Source: Flavobacteriaceae bacterium (lineage in GTDB: Bacteria; Bacteroidota; Bacteroidia; Flavobacteriales; Flavobacteriaceae). Taken from it: 39,417 bases of DNA. Shown in pieces: positions 14,435 through 23,389 of this stretch (the stretch's first letter is position 1; each line of letters opens with the position of its first letter). The notes beneath the pieces are model-generated. The model had not been told where the DNA came from. It searched no databases and saw only the letters and a program-made list of their open reading frames with translations. The stretch lies in NCBI GenBank assembly GCA_017858055.1, contig JAFMCA010000021.1, positions 1 to 39,417 of the forward strand, given 5' to 3'. The position numbers and the translations under genes are program-made.

Positions 14435-15625
14435 TTAGGTCAATATAGTATTAGGTAAAAGTAAAACTTCTACTAGATCTCCTCTTTTTAAAAAGACTCC
14501 ATTTTCAGGGATATATACAAGTGCATTTGCTTTTGCAAAGCTGACGAGCATGGAGGAGTGTTGACGATCTAAAATACTCACTGCTTTATTTTCTATGGAT
14601 GCTTTTAAAAACAATGCTCTGGGTTCATCAGATTTAAAATCATGTTGTAACGGGACGAACAAACGGATTAAACCTTCGCTCTGACCACCTTTTAATCGAG
14701 CAATTAGAGGTAAAACATAAACATAAAAGCAACTTAACGTAGAGGCTGGATTACCAGGAAGTGCAAATACAAATCGAGATTCTTTTTTTCCAAAAAAAAG
14801 AGGTTTGCCAGGTCGCTGACGTACTTTATAAAAAAGCTCCTCAACTTTTAAATGGGCTAGAGCATCACGTACAAAATCATAATCACCTACAGAAATTCCT
14901 CCTGAAAGTAGAACAACATCTGAAGACTTAAAAGCGTTTTCAAGCGCTTTTATTGTAGCTTCCAAAGTATCTTCCGCAAAGGAGATGAGTTGGGTTTCAA
15001 TACCTTGTTGTTCCAAAGCTGCTCGAAGTAAAACGCTATTACTTTCATAGATCTTTCCTCTTTCAAGAGGTTCAGAAATAGGAATCAACTCATTTCCAGT
15101 CAAAATCAACGTAACTTTTGGATTGCGATATACTTCCACTTCTTTGATTCCCAAACTTTGTAAAAATGCCAGACCAGAGGCTTGAAGTACTTGTCCCTTT
15201 TCAAGTGGATAAGCCCCTTTATGAACTTGAGAACCTATTGACCGAATGTTTTGCTCCAGGATTACATCGCTCTGCAGCGTAATTTGCTTCCCTTTTAGTT
15301 TAATTTTTTCTTGCATAACTACTGCATTCGCGCTGTCCGGTACAGCTGCACCAGTAAAAATGCGAACACACTCACCAGGTTTTAATTCTGGGTTACTGTT
15401 CTCCCCCGCCTTTACTTCTCCTACAAGGTCATAGTCCATGGAGTTGTGAATGCATATCGCATACCCATCCATAGAGGATTGTCTAAAATGGGGAAGGTTT
15501 ACAGCTGCTTTAATTGCATGTGCAAGATTTCTGTTGAGGCATTTTGCAAGGGGTAGTAGCTCTGTCTCCCTAAGGGGAGAGCTGTTTTGTAAAACCAGTT
15601 GAAGTGCTTCAGCTACTGCTATCAT
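14435..15625 (-). CDS. moeA: Molybdopterin molybdenumtransferase MoeA
   Basis: A 396-residue MoeA, which inserts molybdate into adenylylated molybdopterin. Key segments are FRQSSMDGYAI near residue 50, VRIFTGAAVPDSANAVVMQE, the catalytic GGISVGDYDFVRDAL, KVRQRPGKPLFFG and FALPGNPASTLSCF. Domain order and length are normal. It is the first gene of the seven-gene minus-strand Moco operon moeA-tauE-moaD-moeB-moaE-moaCB-moaA. A terminator hairpin lies just upstream, between it and the oxidoreductase genes, so it probably has its own promoter, which I could not identify with confidence. Confidence 0.96.
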   Translation of the reverse strand: MIAVAEALQLVLQNSSPLRETELLPLAKCLNRNLAHAIKAAVNLPHFRQSSMDGYAICIHNSMDYDLVGEVKAGENSNPELKPGECVRIFTGAAVPDSANAVVMQEKIKLKGKQITLQSDVILEQNIRSIGSQVHKGAYPLEKGQVLQASGLAFLQSLGIKEVEVYRNPKVTLILTGNELIPISEPLERGKIYESNSVLLRAALEQQGIETQLISFAEDTLEATIKALENAFKSSDVVLLSGGISVGDYDFVRDALAHLKVEELFYKVRQRPGKPLFFGKKESRFVFALPGNPASTLSCFYVYVLPLIARLKGGQSEGLIRLFVPLQHDFKSDEPRALFLKASIENKAVSILDRQHSSMLVSFAKANALVYIPENGVFLKRGDLVEVLLLPNTILT

Positions 15626-15639
15626 GATTTGAATAAATA

Positions 15640-15676
15640 AAACAGGAATTTACTTTAAAAAAGCAAATTCCTGTTT
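15640..15676 (-). terminator. Terminator after iorB-like gene
   Basis: AAACAGGAATTT (15640-15651) and AAATTCCTGTTT (15665-15676) form a perfect 12-bp stem with a 13-base loop. On the minus strand the stem is followed by TTATTTATTC, giving a rho-independent terminator for the oxidoreductase large-subunit gene, 25 bases past its stop codon. It separates that gene from the moeA operon. Confidence 0.75.
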
Positions 15677-15700
15677 GTATAATCCGTTAGATAAAATGTA

Positions 15701-17950
15701 TTATCCAGCGAGGGGTTTGTCTGTAATAAAAGGCTGATTGTAGTGTCGCACCCCGGTTGCTTTGTAGAGTGCATTCGCCATGGCTCCCATAATTGGTGGG
15801 AACGGCGGCTCACCTAGCCCAGTAGGGTCAATTTGATTCTCTACAAAATGAACCTCGATTTCTTTGGGAGCTTCACTGTGACGAATAAGTCTGTATTGGT
15901 CAAAATTATTTTGCTCCGGTTTACCGTCTTTAAAAGTGAGGGCACTGTACATAGCATGTCCAATACCGTCAACTACTCCTCCTTCAGCGAGATTGATCGC
16001 TGCATCAGGATTGACAACGATACCACAATCGATAGCACAATACACTTTTTTAACCACAGGATTTCCATTACGCATTTCCAGATCCAATACATTTGCTACA
16101 TAGGAATTGTGGCAAAAATAAGCAGCAGTACCTCGATATACCTCAGGATTTGTTCCTGTCCAATTTGATTTTTCTTTAACGAGTTTTAGCACTCCTGCAT
16201 AGCGAGAGGCATCGTAATCATTTCGTTCACCGACAGGATCTTTCTCTGCGCGCTCTAGGAGTTCCAATCGAAAATCAATTGGATCTTTATCCATAGCTTC
16301 AGCGAGTTCGTCTAGGAAGGCTTGTTCAGCTCCAGCAATAAAGTTGGATCTTGGTGCTCGAAAAGCACCAACTGTAATATTGCTTTTTTCTGTCCATTCC
16401 TCTGCCATATAATGATCTACTGCCCCTGCGGGGAAACGATTTGCTGCGAGAGGACTTTCTGGAATCCCCCCGGTTTTTACATGAAAAGCAATCAAGTTGT
16501 TGTTTTCATCTAAGGCCGCTCTGTAGAGTGCGTGATAAGCCGGGCGATAGGTACCTTGAGTCATATCGTCTTCTCTAGAATAAATCAGTTTAACAGGTTG
16601 TCCCATTTCTTTAGAAATGACTGCAGCTTCTGTCATAAAGTGACCGTATAATCTTCTACCAAAACCACCACCCATTCGGGTCATTTGAATATCAATTTTT
16701 TCTTTATCCATTCCTAAGCGTTTGGAAATACTTCCTTCCATGATTTCAGGAGTTTGGATAGGCCCAACTAAATTTGCTCTTTCAGAAGTAACGTCAGCGA
16801 AAAAGTTCATGGGTTCCATGGTGTTGTGTGCTAAAAATGGGCAAGTATAGCTGCGCTCAATTATCTTGGCAGCCTTACTAAACATTTTTTCAGGATCTCC
16901 GTCTTTTCGGACAATTTTTCCTTTTTTCTTTGGCATTTCATCAAAGATCTTCCGGTGATCATTACTGCTTTCTAATCCAGCAGGGGTTTCTACGGTCATG
17001 GTACTTCCAAAAAAATCGAGATCTTCTTTCTTGTTGGGAGATAATTCCCATTCCGTTTTTAGGGCTTTTTTGGCATTCATAACTTCCCAAGTAGTCGCTC
17101 CAACGATCACGGCTACCTCATTAAATGCATCATTATCAAATGCACCTAAGCTGTAGTTGTCTAAATGGGTCTTGATTTTAAATATTTTTTTAATTCCAGG
17201 CATACCAGCAGCTTGACTGTCATCAATAGATTTGAGTTGCATTCCAAAAGCTGGAGGATGGACGATCATAGCAATAAGCATATTGTCTGCGGAATAATCC
17301 AACCCGTAAAGGGGCTGACCGGTCACGATTTTGGTACCATCTACATTTTTTCTTGAAGTTCCGATAATTTTAAAATCGCTAATGTCTTTTAAAGGGACTT
17401 CCTTAGGAACTTCCATTTGTGCTGCCAAGGAAGCCATTGGTCCATAACCTGATTTCTTCCCAGAAGCTTCATGAATTAATTGACCTTGGCTGGTAGTAAT
17501 TTCACTTGCGTCTACATTCCAAGTTTTGGCTGCGGCTTGAATCAACATCGCACGGGCGGTAGCGCCAGCCATACGCAAACTGTTCCATCCTTGTCGAATG
17601 GATTGACTCCCTCCAGCTAATTGTCGAGTAAACACGCTGGTGTTTAAAGGAGCTTGTTCAACAATGACGTCATTCCAATCGGTATCTAGCTCCTCAGCAA
17701 CGAGCATCGGCATGGATGTTTTTACGTTTTGCCCAATTTCTGGATTGGGGGACATAATGGTAACCAATCCATTTTCTCCGATTTTAAGAAATCCGTTGAT
17801 TTTAAACCACTCTTTTGGAAGTGCTTTAACTTGTTGCGGTGTCATATCACAAGATGCTAACCAATTAAAGCTTAACATGATTCCACCTCCAACAAGGGTG
17901 CTTCTTTTAATAAAAGACCGTCTTCCGATTGTTGTTTTTACCGTTTTCAT
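15701..17950 (-). CDS. Mo-hydroxylase large subunit, IorB type, Tat-exported
   Basis: A 749-residue molybdopterin-binding subunit of the xanthine dehydrogenase family, closest in layout to the beta subunit of isoquinoline 1-oxidoreductase. A twin-arginine signal (RRSFIKR, residues 10-16) is followed by a hydrophobic stretch and the lipobox-like LASC (Cys34), suggesting a Tat-exported, possibly lipid-anchored enzyme. Cofactor and substrate-pocket segments include GGGFGRRLYGHF, TVGAFRAPRSNF and GLGEPPFPPIMGAMANAL, where Glu714 is the expected catalytic base. It follows the 2Fe-2S subunit gene by 10 bases. No FAD subunit is present, so electrons probably leave through a cytochrome. The substrate, a heteroaromatic or aldehyde, cannot be read from sequence. 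Confidence 0.92.
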   Translation of the reverse strand: MKTVKTTIGRRSFIKRSTLVGGGIMLSFNWLASCDMTPQQVKALPKEWFKINGFLKIGENGLVTIMSPNPEIGQNVKTSMPMLVAEELDTDWNDVIVEQAPLNTSVFTRQLAGGSQSIRQGWNSLRMAGATARAMLIQAAAKTWNVDASEITTSQGQLIHEASGKKSGYGPMASLAAQMEVPKEVPLKDISDFKIIGTSRKNVDGTKIVTGQPLYGLDYSADNMLIAMIVHPPAFGMQLKSIDDSQAAGMPGIKKIFKIKTHLDNYSLGAFDNDAFNEVAVIVGATTWEVMNAKKALKTEWELSPNKKEDLDFFGSTMTVETPAGLESSNDHRKIFDEMPKKKGKIVRKDGDPEKMFSKAAKIIERSYTCPFLAHNTMEPMNFFADVTSERANLVGPIQTPEIMEGSISKRLGMDKEKIDIQMTRMGGGFGRRLYGHFMTEAAVISKEMGQPVKLIYSREDDMTQGTYRPAYHALYRAALDENNNLIAFHVKTGGIPESPLAANRFPAGAVDHYMAEEWTEKSNITVGAFRAPRSNFIAGAEQAFLDELAEAMDKDPIDFRLELLERAEKDPVGERNDYDASRYAGVLKLVKEKSNWTGTNPEVYRGTAAYFCHNSYVANVLDLEMRNGNPVVKKVYCAIDCGIVVNPDAAINLAEGGVVDGIGHAMYSALTFKDGKPEQNNFDQYRLIRHSEAPKEIEVHFVENQIDPTGLGEPPFPPIMGAMANALYKATGVRHYNQPFITDKPLAG

Positions 17951-17960
17951 AAATGTTATT

Positions 17961-18416
17961 TTAAGAGTTTGAGGCTGTTTTAATTGCTGCTTTTATTCGG
18001 GTATAAGTTCCGCATCTACAAATATTTCCATTCATTGCAGATTCTATTTCTTCATCCGTTGGATTTGGATTGGCTTCTAAAAGAGCAGAAGCACTCATGA
18101 TTTGACCCGCCTGACAATACCCACATTGAGGTACGTCGTGCGCTATCCAAGCTTTTTGAACGGGATGATCTCCTTTTTCTGACAAACCTTCGATGGTAGT
18201 TAACTTGTTCGTTCCTACAGAGGAAACAGGCAGTTGGCAAGAACGTACTGCGATTCCATTTAGGTGAACTGTACATGCTCCACATTGTGCAATACCACAA
18301 CCGTATTTTGTTCCCACAAGATTCAAATGATCACGAAGCACCCAAAGAATTGGGGTTGTGGGGTCAGCATTTACTTCGTGTATTTCGCCGTTTACATTGA
18401 GTTGAAATTGTGCCAT
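17961..18416 (-). CDS. Mo-hydroxylase 2Fe-2S subunit, IorA type
   Basis: A 151-residue small subunit with two 2Fe-2S clusters. The plant-ferredoxin-type N-terminal cluster uses Cys40, Cys45, Cys48 and Cys60 ([16 protein letters not shown]). The C-terminal four-helix cluster domain has [10 protein letters not shown] and [11 protein letters not shown]. There is no signal peptide; export with the Tat-signal-bearing large subunit is the usual arrangement. It is the first gene of a two-gene operon, with a perfect 16-bp palindrome 23 bases upstream of its start. Confidence 0.95.
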   Translation of the reverse strand: MAQFQLNVNGEIHEVNADPTTPILWVLRDHLNLVGTKYGCGIAQCGACTVHLNGIAVRSCQLPVSSVGTNKLTTIEGLSEKGDHPVQKAWIAHDVPQCGYCQAGQIMSASALLEANPNPTDEEIESAMNGNICRCGTYTRIKAAIKTASNS

Positions 18417-18438
18417 TTTAAATTTTATTTTGGTTCAC

Positions 18439-18454
18439 TGATTTCTAGAAATCA
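18439..18454. promoter_or_regulatory. 16-bp perfect palindrome upstream of iorA-like gene
   Basis: TGATTTCTAGAAATCA is a perfect palindrome lying 22 bases upstream of the start codon of the 2Fe-2S subunit gene. Two direct copies of TTCATAAAAA lie just beyond it (18459-18468 and 18488-18497). It could be an operator for a dimeric regulator of the oxidoreductase operon. This is inferred from symmetry and position only; no regulator gene is adjacent. Confidence 0.4.
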
Positions 18455-18535
18455 TATTTTCATAAAAATATAGATTTTTTTCAGATCTTCATAAAAAATA
18501 CTCTTAATACTAAGTAATAAAGCACTTAATTGGAT

Positions 18536-20257
18536 TTAGTTTAAATTAGATTTTTTTAGAGTATTGACGTAATTCACAATTCTAGTCTCCAATAAAGAAA
18601 GTGTTACCGTTCCTTTTTCAAGGATTTTCTCGTGGAATTCACGAATATCAAATTGGCTTCCTAATTCTTTTTCAGCAAAAACGCGTAATTCTCGAATTTT
18701 GAGTTCACCAATTTTATAGGATAGAGCCTGACCAGGCCACGAAATGTATCGGTCAATTTCAGTATTTACCTCATGGAGTGAGAGAGCAGTGTTATCAGCC
18801 ATAAATTCAACAGCCTGCTCACGAGTCCAACCAAAGACATGCATACCGGTATCCACCACAAGACGGCTTGCACGCCACATTTCATAGGTTAATTTACCAA
18901 AATGTTCATAGGGATTGGTGTAGATTCCCATTTCATTTGCTAAAAATTCACAATACAAACCCCAGCCTTCTCCATAAGCGGAGAGGTATAGGTTTCTTCT
19001 GAATTGGGGAATGCTTTCTGGCAGTTCCTGGTTTAATGAACCTTGAAGATGGTGTCCTGGTACGGCTTCATGTGCAGTAAGTGAGGGAATTACATACAAG
19101 GGCCTACTGGGCAGATTGTATGTATTTATCCAGTAATAACCTGGATCGGTACTGTCTGGTGAAGTGCCTATATAACGGCCACCAGTATATTTAGGAGCAA
19201 TGGCATCCGGGACGGGTGCAACTCCATAAGGTTTTCTGGGCAATGTTTTAAAGTAACGTGGAAGTTGTTCGTCCAGTTTTTTTGAAATGTTACGAGCGTG
19301 TTTGAGAAGCTCCTCGGGTGTTTTGGCATAGAACTGGGAATCCGTTCTCAGATATTCAATGAATTCTTTTAGTGTTCCTTTAAAATTAACTTCTTGGACG
19401 ATAGCCTGCATTTGCGCTCGAATTCGCTTTACTTCATCAAGTCCTTTTTGGTGAATTTCTTCAGGGCTCAAATTTTCAGTAGTGTAAAAATTAATCCGAC
19501 TTTGATAGTAGGCTCTACCATTTGGGGTTTCAGACACTCCAATAGTTTGACGTGTATTGGGATAATACTCTTCCTCAAAAAATGTTTTTACAAACTTGAA
19601 AGTGGGGATTACCTCCTCCAAGAGCACTTTTTTTGCAGCTTGCTGGAGTGAATCTTTTTCCTCGGGAGTTAATGGAGCGGGTAAATCTAAAAAAGGACTG
19701 TAATAAAAATTTTCTTCTGCTGTAGAGGTGATATGTTGATCATATGTAGATTCATATCCCTTGAAAATAACAAGAGGTTGACCCATGCCAACTTTAAGCC
19801 CTTTTCGAATGAGTTGGGTTTGTTGATCAATGTAGTCTGGGATGGCTTTTAATTTTTTTAGATAGTTTAATGCCCCTTTTTTACTTGTAATGGGTCTGAC
19901 CTGATAAGTTAAACTTGAATGAAACCCGGCATCCGAAAGAATAGGATTCCAATGGCTTTTAAATTTAAATTTTTCTAGGGTCTCGTTTAATACAAATTTA
20001 AGTAGGGTATAAGATATTAGATCATCCTCGTTGAATAAGGTGGAATCCATTGTATTTAATTCAGTCAACAAGGAATCACAAAAAGTAGCATATTTTTCAA
20101 AACTCAATTCCCGATAATCTCCTAGGGGAAAATCTTGATTTTCATTTTCTTTATGGTTCTGATAGGTTTCGATTATACTGTTGAGGTGTTGTTTCGGAGT
20201 ATTTTTTTGACATCCTATTAAGAGTAAAAAAACACAAACTAAAAGAAAATTTTTCAT
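18536..20257 (-). CDS. DUF885 family lipoprotein, probable metallopeptidase
   Basis: A 573-residue DUF885 protein. The N-terminus is a lipoprotein signal with lipobox LLIGC (Cys16). The metal-binding signature HEAVPGHHLQ begins at His396, matching the HExxxGHH pattern of this family, which is related to M2/M3-like metallopeptidases. The downstream AYGEGWGLYCEFLANEMG supplies the further conserved Glu. Length is typical. It stands alone on the minus strand with 113 bases to the upstream gene. A periplasmic or outer-membrane peptidase role is likely; the substrate is unknown. Confidence 0.9.
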   Translation of the reverse strand: MKNFLLVCVFLLLIGCQKNTPKQHLNSIIETYQNHKENENQDFPLGDYRELSFEKYATFCDSLLTELNTMDSTLFNEDDLISYTLLKFVLNETLEKFKFKSHWNPILSDAGFHSSLTYQVRPITSKKGALNYLKKLKAIPDYIDQQTQLIRKGLKVGMGQPLVIFKGYESTYDQHITSTAEENFYYSPFLDLPAPLTPEEKDSLQQAAKKVLLEEVIPTFKFVKTFFEEEYYPNTRQTIGVSETPNGRAYYQSRINFYTTENLSPEEIHQKGLDEVKRIRAQMQAIVQEVNFKGTLKEFIEYLRTDSQFYAKTPEELLKHARNISKKLDEQLPRYFKTLPRKPYGVAPVPDAIAPKYTGGRYIGTSPDSTDPGYYWINTYNLPSRPLYVIPSLTAHEAVPGHHLQGSLNQELPESIPQFRRNLYLSAYGEGWGLYCEFLANEMGIYTNPYEHFGKLTYEMWRASRLVVDTGMHVFGWTREQAVEFMADNTALSLHEVNTEIDRYISWPGQALSYKIGELKIRELRVFAEKELGSQFDIREFHEKILEKGTVTLSLLETRIVNYVNTLKKSNLN

Positions 20258-20370
20258 AAGATTTAATGTGCAAAAAGTGGGAAGATGAATAGGAATGAAC
20301 CTATAAATCTATTTTATGTAGAACCAATATACTATTTATCAGTAAGATACGATTTTGAAAGTTATCAAAA

Positions 20371-21111
20371 TTATTTTCTGTGAACGTGGAATAGTTTGAA
20401 TTTGATATCATCTAACCCTTCGTCATCAAATGGATACTCCATTTGGTCTTGAATATTGTATAGAGAGATTAATATAAACTCACTGAGCATCACAATAAAA
20501 AAGGTTAGCCAACTGGGATTATCCACTCCAATTTTATTGATAATGGTAGGAGTGTAGATTACCGGAAATATGTAGATAAAAATCAAACAATACGCTTTTA
20601 GACTGATGGGGGTTCGATGTGCATGAATGGCTACAAGATTGTCAGAACTTTCAATGACGTCGCGCAAAAACCGAAAAATTTTCTCTTTACATCCTTTGGG
20701 AATAAACTCCCCGTTGTTCTTGATAAACTCGATCAAATGATTAATAGAAGCATCTAAGTCTGAAGTATCTTCACTTAGGGTGGTTAAATGAAGATATAAC
20801 GAATGGTTGATTTTTTTTATATTTTCTACGGCTTGATTTTTCCCCTCTTCATTGAGTTGGGAGGAATAGAGCATATAATTTTCTACTGTCTTTAATCCCG
20901 CTTTGAATCGACTCAAATGCTCTAATGCTTTTTCTCTTCTTCTAAAGGCACCACGAATAGTAAAAACCAAAGGGAAAATGATTGCAATACTCATTAAGGT
21001 AAGGTCGATATTGTAAACCACTTTAAATTCATAGGCCAGGTAAGTCACGGCAATTGAAAGGAAAAAGGTGATTAAAGTTCGGAAATTGATTATAATCAGA
21101 TATCTGGACAT
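20371..21111 (-). CDS. Bestrophin-like membrane protein
   Basis: A 246-residue protein with two predicted membrane segments near the N-terminus (about 11-28 and 36-52) and two near the C-terminus (about 170-188 and 200-216), separated by a soluble helical region. The segment FRRREKALEHLSRFK after TM2 and the C-terminal QDQMEYPFDDEGLDDI resemble features of bestrophin-type anion channels (the latter the E-PFG-DxDD motif), but the match is partial and the glycine of PFG is replaced by Asp. The start codon is 43 bp from the divergent gene at 21155. An anion channel is my best guess; otherwise it is a conserved hypothetical membrane protein. Confidence 0.55.
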   Translation of the reverse strand: MSRYLIIINFRTLITFFLSIAVTYLAYEFKVVYNIDLTLMSIAIIFPLVFTIRGAFRRREKALEHLSRFKAGLKTVENYMLYSSQLNEEGKNQAVENIKKINHSLYLHLTTLSEDTSDLDASINHLIEFIKNNGEFIPKGCKEKIFRFLRDVIESSDNLVAIHAHRTPISLKAYCLIFIYIFPVIYTPTIINKIGVDNPSWLTFFIVMLSEFILISLYNIQDQMEYPFDDEGLDDIKFKLFHVHRK

Positions 21112-21154
21112 GGAAATAATATTATTATATTTGAGTGAATTTATTAACTATATA

Positions 21155-22174
21155 ATGAATAAACAAACCATAACCGCATTCATTTTGTTCTTAACAGCAA
21201 TGTTACATGCACAAAATGCTCAAAAATCTGATAAATTATTTGAGGACCAGTCACCAATGGAGTTAAAGCTGAGCTACTCCAATAAAGATCTAAATAAAAA
21301 TACGGATGATTCCACATTCATCACTACCTCGATGGGCTATCTTCATGAAGGGAAATGGAATGAGATTGAGGTGAATCTTCGAGCAAGAGGGAACTTTAGA
21401 AGAAATCAGTGTTATTTTCCACCGGTAAAGATGAAAATCAAAAAAAGTCAATACAGCGAGACCATTTTTGATGGAAATAAAACCATGAAATTAGTTCTTC
21501 CTTGTAAAATTGAAAGTGAGAATAATGATAATATTTTACAGGAATTCATCGCCTATAAAATTTATGAGCAAGTATCCCCCTTTCATTTCAAAACGAAAAG
21601 GGTAAACATTGAGTTTACTGAGCCCAAGGGCAATAATGATAAAGTGTTTCAACTCAAAGGATTTTTAATTGAAGATGACAAGCGAGTAGCAGACCGTCAT
21701 GAAGGAAAAGTTATGGAGCGCTTTATTCATCCGATGGCGATGCAGCATACTACTTCTGTACAGAATGCTTTTTTTCAATATTTACTTGGAAATACTGATT
21801 TCTCTGTTGCTTATCAGCATAACGGAAAATTATTATATGTTAAAAAAGAAATCATTCCTTTACCCTATGATTTTGATATGACGGGTTGGGTAAATCCAAG
21901 TTATGCCACGGTAAATTCAACTTTGGGAATACAATCAGTACAAGACCGTGTATATAGAGGGTTTAAGCGAGAGCAACAATATTTTGATGCTGTAAGGGCA
22001 GAGTTTATTGAAAAAAAGACCTCCTTATTAGATCTGGTTGCTTCCTTCGAATCGGAGTTTTCAGACCCAAAAGAATTCGAAAATATGTTTGAGTTTATGA
22101 AAGCCTTTTATGAGGTTTTGGAAGACGACTCAAAGTTTGAGCAAAAAATAGTAGCACAAGCCAGAACAAAATAA
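21155..22174 (+). CDS. Secreted CotH-like protein of unknown role
   Basis: A 339-residue protein starting at ATG 21155, which begins a clear signal peptide (MNKQTITAFILFLTAMLHAQ); a longer in-frame extension to 21068 would overlap the divergent gene and hide the signal. The body resembles CotH-superfamily atypical kinase folds: LRARGNFRRNQCYFPPVKM near the N-terminus resembles the RGN box, FFQYLLGNTDFSVAYQHN resembles the LVGNxDWxxxN region, and IPLPYDFDMTGWVN resembles the YDFD metal-binding segment. The similarity is by eye and moderate. Its stop codon abuts the convergent alkaline phosphatase gene with no gap. Confidence 0.5.
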   Translation: MNKQTITAFILFLTAMLHAQNAQKSDKLFEDQSPMELKLSYSNKDLNKNTDDSTFITTSMGYLHEGKWNEIEVNLRARGNFRRNQCYFPPVKMKIKKSQYSETIFDGNKTMKLVLPCKIESENNDNILQEFIAYKIYEQVSPFHFKTKRVNIEFTEPKGNNDKVFQLKGFLIEDDKRVADRHEGKVMERFIHPMAMQHTTSVQNAFFQYLLGNTDFSVAYQHNGKLLYVKKEIIPLPYDFDMTGWVNPSYATVNSTLGIQSVQDRVYRGFKREQQYFDAVRAEFIEKKTSLLDLVASFESEFSDPKEFENMFEFMKAFYEVLEDDSKFEQKIVAQARTK

Positions 22175-23221
22175 TCAGTTTGATTCTACAGCTTTAAGCA
22201 TTTTATCAAAAATGGCAGTGTTTTCGTAGATTCCTGAAAAGAGTTCTGAGCTTGGTCCGTAACTAAACACGGGGACCATAGAAGCAGAATGTCCCTCTGT
22301 GTTAAATTTTCCTTCCATTTTTCCGTCAGAAATATTCCCACCTAATAAAGAAAGACCACCTGTTTCATGGTCCGCAGTTACGATAACAAGGGTGTTCCCA
22401 TCAGCCTTTGCAAACTCCAATACGGCTTGAATGGTCTTATCAAATTCTTTAAATTCTGAAATAACATACTCCATTTCATTTGCATGGGCACCCCAGTCTA
22501 TTTGAGAGCCTTCTATCATCATAAAAAAGGGCTTTCCTTTTGCCTTCATTTTTTCCAAACCGATTTTGGTAAGCTCATCTAGAGCTGGCTTTCTTCCTTT
22601 TAATAATGCTGGAGGTTCGTCATCATAAGTTATGTATCCAAGTTTGTTAACGTTACTTCTACCAAATTCTCTAATACTATTGACAAAAGTATACTCATCC
22701 ATTTCGTTTAATAGATTGCGTTTGTCTTCACGAGCTATAAAGTGTTTTTTTCCCCCTCCTACAAAAAGATCAACGTAGTGTTCGCTAAGTTGGAGTGCAA
22801 TGTCTTCGTATTGACGTCTGGAATGAACCTTTGCATAAAAGGAGGCAGGGGTTGCATGCACTATACTGGACGTTACGATCAACGCAGTTTTATAATCTTG
22901 TTCTGCACAAATTTCTAATATACTTTTTTGGGGAACATTTTTTGAATCAATTCCGATAACGCCATTAAGTGTTTTCACTCCAGATGCCATAGCCGTTCCA
23001 CTTGCAGCAGAATCGGTAACAAGTTTATCAAAAGCATACGTCTTTGAGAGCCCAACATAGGAAAAATCCTCTAGAGCAGTCTGGTTGTTGTTGGCATACA
23101 TGCCAGTGCTAATTTGAGTGAGTCCCATACCGTCACCAATCATTAAAATTATATTTGGGGATTCTTGGGCTTGAATTAAAATGGTGATGAAGGACAGAGC
23201 AACAAATAGATTTTTTTTCAT
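22175..23221 (-). CDS. Alkaline phosphatase, PhoA family
   Basis: A 348-residue alkaline phosphatase with a signal peptide of about 18 residues ending near QAQ. Motifs include the metal-binding NIILMIGDGMG, the active-site VTDSAASGTAMASG with the nucleophilic Ser after Asp, MIEGSQIDWGAHAN and VTADHETGGLSL, which supply zinc ligands. It should release phosphate from organic phosphates in the periplasm. It is shorter than E. coli PhoA, lacking several insertions, as is common in Bacteroidota. A promoter -7 element matching TAnnTTTG lies just upstream; no Pho-type regulatory site was identified. Confidence 0.93.
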   Translation of the reverse strand: MKKNLFVALSFITILIQAQESPNIILMIGDGMGLTQISTGMYANNNQTALEDFSYVGLSKTYAFDKLVTDSAASGTAMASGVKTLNGVIGIDSKNVPQKSILEICAEQDYKTALIVTSSIVHATPASFYAKVHSRRQYEDIALQLSEHYVDLFVGGGKKHFIAREDKRNLLNEMDEYTFVNSIREFGRSNVNKLGYITYDDEPPALLKGRKPALDELTKIGLEKMKAKGKPFFMMIEGSQIDWGAHANEMEYVISEFKEFDKTIQAVLEFAKADGNTLVIVTADHETGGLSLLGGNISDGKMEGKFNTEGHSASMVPVFSYGPSSELFSGIYENTAIFDKMLKAVESN

Positions 23222-23244
23222 TTATAAAATTTTATCAGACATCC

Positions 23245-23252
23245 CAAATATA
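23245..23252 (-). promoter_or_regulatory. Promoter -7 element for alkaline phosphatase
   Basis: On the minus strand TATATTTG is an exact match to the Bacteroidota -7 consensus TAnnTTTG, 24 bases before the alkaline phosphatase start codon. The expected -33 TTTG is not well conserved at the right distance, so confidence is moderate. Confidence 0.4.
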
Positions 23253-23389
23253 CAATTCCTTTTTTATCACTTTTAAAATATCTTGGGACTTAACAATTTT
23301 TATCCAAAAGACAAATACCTACCTTTAGCGTGTTTTAGAATTTGACACCTAAGTCAGAATAAAATACCTCTTGGATTTTGAACTCCAAA

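Noticed and set aside
20352-20371. ATTTTGA/TCAAAAT inverted repeat after the bestrophin-like gene as a terminator
   Set aside because: Short AT-only type stem overlapping the stop codon, without a U-run.
21068-21154. N-terminal extension of the CotH-like protein
   Set aside because: It would overlap the divergent gene and bury a clear signal peptide that begins at ATG 21155.
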